This document shows, one piece after another, positions 17,381 through 25,780 of a DNA stretch of 64,000 bases. Source of the stretch: an uncultured Phycisphaerae bacterium (GTDB lineage: Bacteria; Planctomycetota; Phycisphaerae; UBA1845; Fen-1342); contig CALGJV010000002.1 of assembly GCA_937928595.1 (NCBI GenBank), forward strand, positions 30,755-94,754. Reading direction: 5' to 3'. A program made the position numbers and the translations under genes. The notes beneath the pieces are model-generated. The model was not told where the DNA came from. It did not search any database and was given only the letters and a program-made list of their open reading frames with translations. Numbering within the stretch: position 1 is the stretch's first letter; each line of letters opens with the position of its first letter.

Positions 17381-17875
17381 ATGGAAACGGACGCGATCGT
17401 GCTGCGGGATGACCTGCGGCCGGGCGACGCGGCGGCGATCCGGGCGATCGTCCGCTCGAGCGGGTTCTTCCACGACCACGAAATCGACGTCGCCGTCGAG
17501 CTGGTCGAGGACCGGCTGAGCCGGGGCCCGGCGAGCGACTATCGCTTTCTGCTGGCCGATGCGGGCGGCCGGACGGTCGGCTACACGTGCTATGGCGAGA
17601 TCGCCTGCACGGTCGGGAGCTACGACCTGTACTGGATCGCGGTGCACGAGGAGTGGCGCGGCCGCGGGCTGGGTTGCCGGCTGCTGGCCGAGACGGAGCG
17701 GCGGATCGCCGCGGCCGGCGGCCGGCGCGTCTACGTCGAAACATCGTCCCGCCCGCAGTACGAGCCGACGCGGCGGTTTTACGAGCGATGCGGGTACACG
17801 GTGGCGGCGACGCTGGCGGATTTTTACGCGTCGGGCGACGGCAAGGTCATTTTCTGCAAGGGTGTAGGGGCGTAG
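17381..17875 (+). CDS. GNAT-family N-acetyltransferase
   Basis: 164 residues from ATG 17381, 48 bases after ligase 2. Seen: acetyl-CoA pyrophosphate loop in EEWRGRGLGCRLLAETERR, preceded by the beta-strand YDLYWIAVHE, then VYVETSSRPQYEPTRRFYERCGY, the usual GNAT C-terminal signature. In the known AblA/AblB pathway, AblB (a longer GNAT) acetylates beta-lysine at N-epsilon; this enzyme is shorter but could do the same or cap the product of the ligases. It is the last gene of the cluster, and a hairpin follows. Confidence 0.88.
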   Translation: METDAIVLRDDLRPGDAAAIRAIVRSSGFFHDHEIDVAVELVEDRLSRGPASDYRFLLADAGGRTVGYTCYGEIACTVGSYDLYWIAVHEEWRGRGLGCRLLAETERRIAAAGGRRVYVETSSRPQYEPTRRFYERCGYTVAATLADFYASGDGKVIFCKGVGA

Positions 17876-17884
17876 CCGCCGATC

Positions 17885-17915
17885 GCGACAGGGACGTTTC
17901 AGCGTCCGTCGTCGC
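17885..17915. terminator. Hairpin after the GNAT gene
   Basis: Inner stem GGACG/CGTCC (17892-17896 with 17903-17907, 6-base loop) inside outer stem GCGAC/GTCGC (17885-17889 with 17911-17915). It sits between convergent genes; no T-tract. Confidence 0.4.
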
Positions 17916-17970
17916 GCCGCGCGAGCGCTTGAGCCTGATTCGAGAACGTCCGACGCGGAGGGGGCGAGCG

Positions 17971-18774
17971 CTATTTCAGCCGCGCCATCAGCGCACGGAC
18001 GCGCTCGACCTCGACCGGGTTGGCCGGTACGCCGCCCGTCTTGAACGCGGTGCCGACGATGAACCCGTCGGCCCAGGACAGGAAGTGCTCGATCGTGGCC
18101 GCGGTGATGCCGCTGCCGACGAGCACCGGGGCCTCGCCGGCCGCCGCCTTCGACCGGCGGACCTGCTCGATGTCGGTGGGCCGGCCGGTGCCGGAGCCCG
18201 TGACGATCACGGCGTCGGCGCCGCCGCGTTCGAGCGTGTCTTCGACGTCGAGCTCGATGGCCCGCGGCGCGCCGAGCGCCGCGGAATGCTTGACGGCCAC
18301 GTCGGCCAGAACGTGCACGGCGGTCGCGCCGAGCGCGGCGCGGTCGCGCAGGATGTCGTGGGCCTGGCCGGCGACCAGGCCCTGGTCGGTCACGCGGGCG
18401 CCGCACAGGACGTTCACGCGAATCATGGCGGCGCCGACGGCGTGGGCGATGGCCAGGGCCGCCCGGCCGTCGTTGCGCAGCACATTGATGCCCAGCGGGA
18501 CGTCGAAGCGCTGGCGGACCGCGGCCGCGATCGTCGTCATGCTCGCGATGACGATGGGCGGGACGGGACCGGGATAGAACGGGGTGTCGCTGAAGTTTTC
18601 GAGCATGAGCCCGTGGACGCCGCCCCTCAGGAGGGCGTCGGCGTCGCGCAGGACGTGCTCGATGATGGCGGGCATCGTGGCGGCGCACCGCGGCGCGCCG
18701 GGCAGCGGCGGCAGGTGCAGCATCCCGATCACGGGCCGCAGCCCGCTCCACGCTGGCAGAATCGGCCGGCTCAT
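17971..18774 (-). CDS. BtpA/SgcQ family protein (TIM-barrel)
   Basis: 267 residues from ATG 18774; the frame is open further upstream, but that part has no family features. Seen: VIGMLHLPPLPGAP near the start, GLMLENFSDTPF, PLGINVLRNDG, IRVNVLCGARVTDQG, ADAVIVTGSGTG, VLVGSGIT and FIVGTAFK at the C-terminus, the TIM-barrel pattern of this family. Cyanobacterial BtpA stabilises photosystem I, but this lineage is not photosynthetic and homologues elsewhere have unknown, probably sugar-phosphate-related, functions. Convergent with the GNAT gene. Confidence 0.88.
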   Translation of the reverse strand: MSRPILPAWSGLRPVIGMLHLPPLPGAPRCAATMPAIIEHVLRDADALLRGGVHGLMLENFSDTPFYPGPVPPIVIASMTTIAAAVRQRFDVPLGINVLRNDGRAALAIAHAVGAAMIRVNVLCGARVTDQGLVAGQAHDILRDRAALGATAVHVLADVAVKHSAALGAPRAIELDVEDTLERGGADAVIVTGSGTGRPTDIEQVRRSKAAAGEAPVLVGSGITAATIEHFLSWADGFIVGTAFKTGGVPANPVEVERVRALMARLK

Positions 18775-19125
18775 GCCGCGCAGCGTAAACCGGGGCACGC
18801 CGGCACGGCAACGGTCAAATCGGGCGTCCCGACGGTCGCGGAGCGGCTGGCGGCCGACTGGGCCGTCTCCGGGACAAATGCCCGACATGGGGAGCTGGAG
18901 TACGTGCGAGGATGGCGTGAGTGCAAGGGTTGATCGAGCGAGTGCCGGCGAGCTCAAGTGCGCGGTCCGAACGGGAAGCGCCGACGCATGCTCATGCCGA
19001 CTCGCGCGATTCGCGGGGCGCGCCGAGACACGGCTCAAGAGCAGTGGCACCGGGCCACCGCCGCGCTCAATCCCTCAATCCCTCAGTCCCTCAATCCCTT
19101 CCTGGGTGCCTCCGCGCCTGCTTCC
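18775..19125. other. Intergenic region with G-rich octamer repeat
   Basis: 351 bases between the 5' end of the BtpA gene and the 3' end of the TIGR03790 gene, both on the minus strand. It contains the 8-bp tandem repeat at 19066-19097, just after the TIGR03790 stop. No other gene or clear promoter was found. Confidence 0.5.
19066..19097 (-). repeat. Four tandem 8-bp units (GGGATTGA), potential G-quadruplex
   Basis: Plus strand reads CTCAATCC four times (third unit CTCAGTCC). The minus strand therefore has four GGG runs separated by 5-base loops (ATTGA or ACTGA), which fits the canonical G3-N5 quadruplex pattern. It lies in the 3' untranslated part of the TIGR03790 transcript, about 30 bases beyond the stop. 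Confidence 0.85.
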
Positions 19126-21300
19126 TCAACTTCCGAGCAGCGCCACGAACGCATCGATGTCATCGAAGTTCACGAGCCCGTCGCCGTTGCAGTCCGCGTT
19201 CAGCCACCGGCACCCCGGGTACGCCGCCTCGTAGCCCGCCTGGCCCGACAGCGCAAGGACGAAGGGGTCGATGTCATCGAAGTTCACCACACCGTCGCAG
19301 TTCAGGTCCCCGGGTTGGGCCACCTCTACGTCGTAGATCAGCTCGACCGTCGCCGTGTTCGACGTGCCGGCCGCGCTGGTCACGCGGAAGGTGAGGGTAT
19401 CCCGGCCGGACGCGTTGGGCAGCGGCCGCAGCAGCCGCCAGCCGCTCGTGGGGCCCGCGACCACCGCCGTCTGGGTCGGCGGCGTCACGAGCTCGTACGT
19501 CAGCGCGGTGGCCGGGTTGCCCTGCGTGGCCGGCAGCTCCAGCACGCACGGCTGGTCCTTCAGCAGCCGCTTGCGGAAGCTGAACGCCACCGGGGGCGTG
19601 TTCGACGGGTTCACAGCCGTGGTCGCCAGCGTGACCAGTTGCGGTGCGCTGCGAACCACGCGACCGTCGCTGTAGTACGCTTCACCGAGCAGACGCGCGG
19701 GCCCCGCTCCCAGCATGCGGCCGTGGACGGTCAGCGTGGCCGACGCCCCGGCGGCCGCCGCGACGACCCGGCCGTTGTGCAGCAGACGGACTTCCTCGAC
19801 GCCGCCGCCCGTCGCGCTCACCGTGCAGGCCAGCGCCGTCGCGAGGTCGCCGGAGGACGGCGCCGCCAGCGTCACGCTGCGGCCGGCATTCGCGGTCGTC
19901 AGGCTGCCGATCCAGCGGCCCGTGGAACGCGCGGGCGAGCTGTCCCACGCCAGCACGCGCAGGTCGTGCCAGCCGTCCGAGAGCGTGGCGGTGTCAATGG
20001 TGAAGCTGTCGCCCGGGGCGGCCGTGCCGTGCGAGCGGCCGTCGATCAGCAGCTCGTATCCCGCGATGGTCGCGGTCGGGTGCGTCGTCGTCGCGCTTGG
20101 CGTGAGCGTGAGAACGCCGCCCGCCGGCCCGCCCGGCACGCCGCTCACGCTGACGACCGGCAGGTGGGCGAACGGGCGCGTGAGGGGGTCGCCGTAAATC
20201 AGGCCCTGAAACGGAGCGTACTCGACGCTGCGGAGCGCGGCCTCGCCCAGCGACGCCCCCTGATAGATGTACATGTGCACGCGGGCGTGGGGAAACTTGC
20301 CGGTGTAGTTGCACGGCTCGTCTACGGTGCCGTAGCTGGCGCTGGCGCCTTTGACGATCCAGCGCGAGACCTTTGTCTGCGCAGGCTCGTCGAACTTCGC
20401 GGCGTAGCTCGTCAGGTGGTCGCAGAAAGCGCCGGCCCGCACCGTCATCCCCCAGGTGTCGATGGCCGGGTTGGCGGCCCCCGTCATGATGCCCACCGCG
20501 ATCGAGCCGCCGGGCGGCAGCACGCCGTTCGGGATCGTCGCCGACGCCCCCAGACCCCAGAGCGCCCATTTTACCGTGTTGTACTGGGGGTACCGGACGT
20601 TGCGGGCCGGGTCGGACGTGTTGTTCATGAAGTAGAACGTGCCGCTGGGGAACGTGCCGTCCACGGCGACCGAGCGGTCGATGAGCGTGACGATCTCGGC
20701 GGGCGTGTTGCCGCGCTCGCCGGTGTAGCCCAGCATCGCCCCGACGAAGTACCGCCGGGCGGCGTCGGACGTGCTCGGCTCGCCGTTCAGCCAGGCCGTC
20801 GAGCTGTCGAACGCCGTGGGCGTATCCGCGTTGCTGAAGTAGCGGTTCGCGTACCAGTAGCCGAGCGTGCCCGTCAGGATCTCATCCGCCGCGAAAGCGA
20901 AGGTGTAGGCCGAACCGATGGAGAACCGCGTCACGGGCGAACACCCGTCCGCGACGAGGCCCGACGCGTTGACGAAGAAGGGGCTGCCCGGCATGACCAC
21001 GATGTAGTCGATGTGATCCCCGATCCCGGCGTTCGCGAGGTGCCCGAACAGCGCGTCGAGGTTCTTATCCGCGAACTCCGCGAAGTTCGCCGCCCCGGGC
21101 GCCGTGTAAAGCACGTTCGTCTCGGGGATCTGGCGCGCGTGCCGGTAGTAGTTGGCGATGTACAGTCCGTCCGGGCTGGCCGGATCAACGATCAGCAGCG
21201 CGTTCTCCGGCGCGCCGCCGGCGCGTGCGGCCGCTGCCGCTGCAAGCACGGCCAGAGCCGCGGTGTGGTGCAGAAGTTGTCGCAGACAATGACTCAGCAT
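19126..21300 (-). CDS. Secreted TIGR03790-type protein with C-terminal dockerin-like repeat pair
   Basis: 724 residues from ATG 21300, chosen for the strong GGAGGAGAG upstream and because a signal peptide follows directly (AALAVLAAAAAARAGG). The N-terminal domain matches the TIGR03790 pattern: ENALLIVDPASPDGLYIANY, RQIPETNVLY, IDYIVVMPGSPF. The middle (about 430-660) has Ig/FnIII-like beta domains (YELLIDGRSHG, VSATGGGVEEVRLLHNG). The last 60 residues are two Ca-loop units, GDLNCDGVVNFDDIDPFV and DCNGDGLVNFDDIDAFV, each with a DxDxDG-type loop, separated by a Cys-containing linker. The family is uncharacterised; the end repeats suggest cell-surface or complex attachment. Confidence 0.88.
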   Translation of the reverse strand: MLSHCLRQLLHHTAALAVLAAAAAARAGGAPENALLIVDPASPDGLYIANYYRHARQIPETNVLYTAPGAANFAEFADKNLDALFGHLANAGIGDHIDYIVVMPGSPFFVNASGLVADGCSPVTRFSIGSAYTFAFAADEILTGTLGYWYANRYFSNADTPTAFDSSTAWLNGEPSTSDAARRYFVGAMLGYTGERGNTPAEIVTLIDRSVAVDGTFPSGTFYFMNNTSDPARNVRYPQYNTVKWALWGLGASATIPNGVLPPGGSIAVGIMTGAANPAIDTWGMTVRAGAFCDHLTSYAAKFDEPAQTKVSRWIVKGASASYGTVDEPCNYTGKFPHARVHMYIYQGASLGEAALRSVEYAPFQGLIYGDPLTRPFAHLPVVSVSGVPGGPAGGVLTLTPSATTTHPTATIAGYELLIDGRSHGTAAPGDSFTIDTATLSDGWHDLRVLAWDSSPARSTGRWIGSLTTANAGRSVTLAAPSSGDLATALACTVSATGGGVEEVRLLHNGRVVAAAAGASATLTVHGRMLGAGPARLLGEAYYSDGRVVRSAPQLVTLATTAVNPSNTPPVAFSFRKRLLKDQPCVLELPATQGNPATALTYELVTPPTQTAVVAGPTSGWRLLRPLPNASGRDTLTFRVTSAAGTSNTATVELIYDVEVAQPGDLNCDGVVNFDDIDPFVLALSGQAGYEAAYPGCRWLNADCNGDGLVNFDDIDAFVALLGS

Positions 21301-21614
21301 GCCCACTCTCCTCCGACCGAGGGATGGTCCGATAATCGCGGATGATCGCCCGCGGCGCACGCGCGAGCCTATTGGGATCATTGGCGAATTCGCCGGTCGA
21401 GGCAAGTAAAATGTCAGCCGCGGGCGTCCCTCGGATCGTTATCGCCCCGGGGCCGCGCGGCGCGGCGTGGCAGGTCGCGTGGTTCGCGGAGGGGGCGATT
21501 CCCGGCGGTCGCGTTGACGGACGCTCGCGGCGCGCGAAGGATTGAGCAGGAGGGCCGCGCGGGGTCCCCGCGCGCCGCGACGGAGCGACCTAGTCGGACC
21601 CGAGGAGCGCAAGC
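21301..21614. other. Divergent control region between two secreted-protein genes
   Basis: 314 bases. Minus-strand boxes TTGCCT (-35) and AATGAT (-10) with 17-base spacing flank a perfect 12-bp palindrome (21381-21392); a TAAAAT -10-like hexamer faces the plus-strand gene. A very GC-rich inverted repeat (GCGCGGGG / CCCCGCGC, 21557-21573) lies in the leader of the plus-strand gene. Confidence 0.4.
21381..21392. promoter_or_regulatory. Perfect 12-bp palindrome GGCGAATTCGCC, possible operator
   Basis: Sits in the spacer of the proposed minus-strand promoter, between two divergent genes for secreted dockerin-like proteins, so a bound regulator could control both. No transcription factor is identified. 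Confidence 0.3.
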
Positions 21615-22952
21615 GTGCGAGCAGATCAGTTGGTGGCCGGAGTGGTGATCGTCGTGGCGGCGCTGGGCGCCGGCGGAACGTCGGCCGGCACGCGTCAGGG
21701 CGGCGACGTGTGTGCGCTGGCGTACGTCGTCCCGCAGACCCTGCCCTTCACGGACAGCGGGACGACCGCAGGCTACACGGACGACTACGACGCAGCCTGC
21801 CAGTGGACGTCGAACGCGCCGGATGTGGTCTATGCCCTGACGCCGCCGCGCGACATGCAGATCGACGTGCTGCTGTGCGATTCGGCGTATGACACCAAGC
21901 TGTTCGTGTTCCGCAACCTGTGCGAGGCGGGCGGCTTGGTCGCCTGCAACGACGACGCCTGCGGCCCGGACGGCTTCCGGTCGCAGCTCATCGCCCTGCC
22001 GGTTGTGGCGGGCGCCACGTATTTCATCGTCGTGGACGGGTACGCCGGCGCATCCGGCGCGTATACACTGACGGTGCGCGAGACACCGCAGCCGCCCGCG
22101 TGTCCGGCGGGCAGCGTTTTCAGCCAGCCGGCGCATCAGCCCGCCGACAACTGGGTGGCGCGTCCGAGCGAGACGGCCTCGGGCGACGTGCGCTACGAGA
22201 ACTTCTCCGGCGTGGTCGATCCGATCCGTGGTGTGCGGTGGTGGGGTTTCTACCTGCGGTCGGAGGGCTTCGGGAGCTGGGCCCCGTGCGACGACGCCAC
22301 GCGGGCATTCACGCTGGAGTTTCGCGCGGACAACAGCGGGCAGCCCGGGCCGATCGTGGCGACCTACGCCGTCACGGCCGTGGCCCAGGACACCGGGCTG
22401 ACATACGGGCTGCAAGACTACGCGCTGCGTCAGTTCACCGTCGCCCCGCTGGAGCCGCCGCTGAACCTGGCCGGCGGCTGGCTCGGCGTGCGGGGCGAGG
22501 GCGACGCGGCCTGCTGGTTCCTCTGGCTCAGCGCGCCGGGCGGCGACGTGAAGTCGTATCGGCTGCGCAGCGGCGTGTGGACGGCCGAAGCCGCGGACCT
22601 GGGGCTGTGCCTGCTCGGGACCGTGCCGAACGTAGGGGCATGTTGTTACGAAAACGACACTTGCGCGCTGGTCACCCGCGCCGAGTGCATCGCGCGGCCG
22701 GGCGACCTCAACTGCGACGGGCTGCTGAACTTCGACGACATCGACCCGTTCGTCCTCGCGCTCGGCGGCCAGTCCGGGTACGAGGCCGCCTTCCCCGACT
22801 GCCGCCGGCAGAACGCGGACTGCAACGGCGACGGCGCCGTCGATTTCGACGACATCGACGCGTTCGTGAGCGCCCTGAGCAGCGGCCAGGGTCCGCGCGT
22901 GTGGCTGGGCGTGGGCACGAGCTGCACGGCCTGCGGCGCCGGGCTGCGGTAG
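21615..22952 (+). CDS. Secreted protein with PPC-like domain and dockerin-like repeat pair
   Basis: 445 residues from GTG 21615 (GGAG upstream). Signal peptide: VVIVVAALGAGGTSA. Residues about 30-160 look like a bacterial pre-peptidase C-terminal-type beta domain (FTDSGTTAGYTDDYDAAC, DVVYALTPPRDM, TYFIVVDGYAGASGAYTLTV). The middle (about 165-330) is an unrecognised beta-rich region. Next comes a Cys cluster GACCYENDTCALVTRAEC, then two Ca-loop units (GDLNCDGLLNFDDIDPFV and DCNGDGAVDFDDIDAFV). Unlike the other two such proteins here, about 25 residues follow the repeats (ending CTACGAGLR). No enzyme motif is seen; probably a structural surface protein. Confidence 0.85.
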   Translation: MRADQLVAGVVIVVAALGAGGTSAGTRQGGDVCALAYVVPQTLPFTDSGTTAGYTDDYDAACQWTSNAPDVVYALTPPRDMQIDVLLCDSAYDTKLFVFRNLCEAGGLVACNDDACGPDGFRSQLIALPVVAGATYFIVVDGYAGASGAYTLTVRETPQPPACPAGSVFSQPAHQPADNWVARPSETASGDVRYENFSGVVDPIRGVRWWGFYLRSEGFGSWAPCDDATRAFTLEFRADNSGQPGPIVATYAVTAVAQDTGLTYGLQDYALRQFTVAPLEPPLNLAGGWLGVRGEGDAACWFLWLSAPGGDVKSYRLRSGVWTAEAADLGLCLLGTVPNVGACCYENDTCALVTRAECIARPGDLNCDGLLNFDDIDPFVLALGGQSGYEAAFPDCRRQNADCNGDGAVDFDDIDAFVSALSSGQGPRVWLGVGTSCTACGAGLR

Positions 22953-23012
22953 TCCGCCCCCGCGGCGGGGCACGCTCGCAGCAGCTGGTCAAGAAAGGGT
23001 CGGGGCCGCCCG

Positions 23013-25430
23013 CTACGTCTCGCGGCGGAGCTCGCGCACCGGTGCGAGCTCCAGGATGAGCACCTTCTCGCCGTAGGACGTGAAACGGATTGACGCCCGC
23101 GTGTGCGGCGGGCCCGGCCGGATCCACACGACCTGGCCGAGCCCGTAGCGGTCGTGCGTGACGAGCGTGCCCGGCTTCCAGCGCGCGAAGCGCGAATCGG
23201 GGGTGGCTTCGTCGGCCGCGGGCGGCGCTTCCGACGACCGGCGCGGCGGGGCGGCGGACCGCGGCGGCCGGGCGCGTGGGCCGCGCCCCGCGTGCCGGTC
23301 GGGGGCGTCGGGGCCCGCGTCGTCGGGCACCGTTCGTGGGCGGCGCGGCCGCGTTTCGGGGGTCTCGCTGTCGGGATCGTCCGGCGCCGCGCGCAGCCGG
23401 TGGCGCGGCGCGAGGGTCGCCGCCTCGTCGGGCGGCAGGTCGTCGACGACCGGCTCGAAGCCGTCGATGTGGGCCCGCGCCCGCAGACCCGGCAGCTGCA
23501 TCCGGAAGTCGCGCCAGATCGTGCGGCCGTCGTCCATCTCGCGCAAAAATTGGGAAGGGGGCCGCGGGAAGGACTGACCGCGGACCATCCGGTCGGCCAC
23601 GGTCGTGAGGATCAGGCGATCGCGGGCGCGCGTGCAGCCGACGAAACAGAGGCGGCGTTCTTCCTCGAGGTCGCCCTGTCCGCGCAGGGCGCGCTCGTGG
23701 GGCAACAGGCCCTGCTCGAGCCCGGTCAGCAAGACGATCGGGAACTCGAGGCCCTTGGCGGCGTGCAGGGTCAGCAGCAGCACGGCGCCGGCGCGTTCAT
23801 CGACCGCATCCTGATCGCTGGTGAGGGCCACGCGTTGCAGGAAGTCCAACAGGGAGGGCTCCAGCGTGTCCTGCTCGTACTTGAGCGCCGCGGTGACCAG
23901 TTCCTGAACGTTGGCCAGCCGGTCCTCGCCGCCTGCGTCGCGTTCCAGCCGGAGCGCCTCCTCGAGGCCGGTGTGGCGCAGGACGGCACTGACCGCTTCG
24001 GACACGGCGGTGGTGTCCAGCGCGGCCAGCTGTCCGTAGAGCTCTGCGAAAGCGGCGAGGCGTCTGGCGGCGGCCGGACCGAGCAGGGCCCGCGTGTCGG
24101 CGTCGCGCAGCAGCTCGAGCAGCGGCCGGCCGCGCTCGTGGCCAAGCACCCGCAGGCGTTCGACGGTTGTGGCCCCGATGCCCCGGGGCGGCACGTTGAT
24201 GATGCGCAGCAGCGCGGCGTCGTCGGCGGGGTTGACGATGAGCTTCAGGTAGGCGAGGGTATCCTTGATCTCGCGCCGGTTGTAGAACTCCAGACCGCGG
24301 GCGATGCGGTAGGGGATGCCGCGGTCGCGCAGGGCCTGCTCGAGCCCGCGCGAGACGGCGTTGACGCGGTAGGTGATCGCCATGTCGCTGTACGGGCGGC
24401 CGGCGGCGTGCTGCTCCGCGATGAACGCCGCGACGCGGGCGGCCTCCGCATCGCCGTCGGAGAACTGCCAGACCTCGACCGGCGCGCCGTCGCCTCGTTC
24501 CGTCCAGAGCTCCTTGCGCTTACGCTTGCGGTTGCACGCGATGAGTCGGGCGGCGACCGCCAACACGTGACCCGCGGAGCGGTAGTTCTGCTCGAGGCGG
24601 ACGATGCGGGCGCTGGGGAAGTCGCGCTCGAACTCGAGAATGTTGCGGATGTCGGCGCCGCGCCAGGCGTAGATGTTCTGGTCCGGGTCGCCGGTGGCGC
24701 AGATGTTCCCGTGCTGTTCCGAGAGGTGGCGGGCGATCAGGTACTGGGCGTGGCTCGTGTCCTGGTACTCGTCGACGAGCAGGTATCGGAAGCGGATGTT
24801 GAGCCGTTCCCGCACGTCCGCGTGATCCCGGAGGAGCACGGCGACCCGCAGGAGCAGGTCGTCGAAGTCCACCGCATTCCGCGCCGCCAGGATCTGCTCG
24901 TACGCCGCGTAGACCAGCGTAATCGCGATCTGCTCGGGCCACTCCGCCAGCTCGCGGCATTCGTCCGGTGTTCTGAGCTCGTTTTTGGCGCGGCTGATCG
25001 CCGCCCGGATGTCGTCCGGACGCAGGTCCTCGCCCGCGCGCGTGAGGGCGACCGCCTCCTTGACCACCCGCAGGCTGTCGTCCTCGTCGTAGATCGTGAA
25101 GTTGGGTTCAAGGCCGACGAGCGCGCTGTATTCGCGCAGCAGCCGCACGCCCAGCGCGTGAAACGTGTACACCCACATGCCCGCGCGGACGCCGAGATCG
25201 GTGATGCGCCGCTTCATCTCGTCGGCGGCCTTGTTGGTGAACGTGATGGCCAGCACGTTGCGGGCCGGCACCCCGGAACGGACAAGGTACGCCGCCCGAC
25301 GGGTGATGACGCGGGTCTTGCCGCTGCCGGGGCCGGCGATGACCAGCAGCGGCCCGTCGCGGTGCGTGACGGCCTCCCGCTGGGCGGGGTTGAGGTCGGC
25401 CAGAAGCTCGTCGAGGGCGTGCCTGGTCAT
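23013..25430 (-). CDS. uvrD: UvrD/PcrA-type superfamily 1 DNA helicase
   Basis: 805 residues from ATG 25430, where the family N-terminus begins (LLADLNPAQREAV). ATG 25472 would add 14 residues. Motifs: I GPGSGKTRVI, II LLVDEYQDTS, III GDPDQNIYAWRGAD, V TLHAAKGLEFPIVLL, VI RRLCFVGCTRARDRLI. A Pro/Arg-rich flexible linker (about 100 residues) leads to the C-terminal Tudor-like domain KPGTLVTHDRYGLGQVVWI, which in PcrA/UvrD contacts RNA polymerase. Expected to act in nucleotide excision repair and conflict resolution. A perfect 16-bp palindrome lies just upstream. Confidence 0.95.
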   Translation of the reverse strand: MTRHALDELLADLNPAQREAVTHRDGPLLVIAGPGSGKTRVITRRAAYLVRSGVPARNVLAITFTNKAADEMKRRITDLGVRAGMWVYTFHALGVRLLREYSALVGLEPNFTIYDEDDSLRVVKEAVALTRAGEDLRPDDIRAAISRAKNELRTPDECRELAEWPEQIAITLVYAAYEQILAARNAVDFDDLLLRVAVLLRDHADVRERLNIRFRYLLVDEYQDTSHAQYLIARHLSEQHGNICATGDPDQNIYAWRGADIRNILEFERDFPSARIVRLEQNYRSAGHVLAVAARLIACNRKRKRKELWTERGDGAPVEVWQFSDGDAEAARVAAFIAEQHAAGRPYSDMAITYRVNAVSRGLEQALRDRGIPYRIARGLEFYNRREIKDTLAYLKLIVNPADDAALLRIINVPPRGIGATTVERLRVLGHERGRPLLELLRDADTRALLGPAAARRLAAFAELYGQLAALDTTAVSEAVSAVLRHTGLEEALRLERDAGGEDRLANVQELVTAALKYEQDTLEPSLLDFLQRVALTSDQDAVDERAGAVLLLTLHAAKGLEFPIVLLTGLEQGLLPHERALRGQGDLEEERRLCFVGCTRARDRLILTTVADRMVRGQSFPRPPSQFLREMDDGRTIWRDFRMQLPGLRARAHIDGFEPVVDDLPPDEAATLAPRHRLRAAPDDPDSETPETRPRRPRTVPDDAGPDAPDRHAGRGPRARPPRSAAPPRRSSEAPPAADEATPDSRFARWKPGTLVTHDRYGLGQVVWIRPGPPHTRASIRFTSYGEKVLILELAPVRELRRET

Positions 25431-25479
25431 GGGCTGGTGGTCATGTTCCCGTGCCGGCGGCGTCCCGTCCATGCCCGCC

Positions 25480-25495
25480 CCGTAATCGATTACGG
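25480..25495. promoter_or_regulatory. Perfect 16-bp palindrome upstream of the helicase gene
   Basis: CCGTAATCGATTACGG is its own reverse complement. It is 50 bases before the chosen start, and 8 bases before the alternative ATG at 25472. It resembles an operator for a dimeric regulator; it does not match the LexA boxes I know (GAAC-N4-GTTC or CTGT-N8-ACAG). Confidence 0.4.
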
Positions 25496-25692
25496 AGGCT
25501 CGCCGAGTGGGGCAGCCCGCTGTCCGTCGCATCGCCCATCGCGCGACCCGCGGCCCAAAGTCCGGCCTGGCGCCCGGCCGATAGAATCAGCGCTCGTGGA
25601 ACTCGCGCCCGCCGGCTGCGCGGCGGCGGTCGTGAGTTCCGCAGTTCCGGCCCGGCGGATGGAACCTCGGGCTCCAGTGAAAGGACGTGGAC

Positions 25693-25758
25693 ATGTTCTG
25701 GGTTGCCTTCTTCGCGATTATCGCCGTGCTGATCTCCGGCCTGATCTCGTTCGCGTAG
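25693..25758 (+). CDS. Candidate 21-residue membrane miniprotein
   Basis: ATG 25693 is preceded by AAAGGA with 8-base spacing, a good ribosome site in a GC-rich background. The product is almost wholly hydrophobic: MFWVAFFAIIAVLISGLI then SFA, one membrane-spanning helix. A -10-like TAGAAT lies about 110 bases upstream. The composition resembles the first helix of DUF1328-type small membrane proteins, but no second helix follows the TAG. It lies alone between the divergent helicase gene and the 3' end of nrdJ. It could be real or chance; translation evidence would decide. Confidence 0.4.
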   Translation: MFWVAFFAIIAVLISGLISFA

Positions 25759-25780
25759 ACCCACGGAGACTACAACACGG

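Noticed and set aside
16052..18811. Long minus-strand open frame opposite the ATP-grasp and GNAT genes
   Set aside because: Arg/Pro-rich shadow without protein features; the plus-strand genes have full family motifs.
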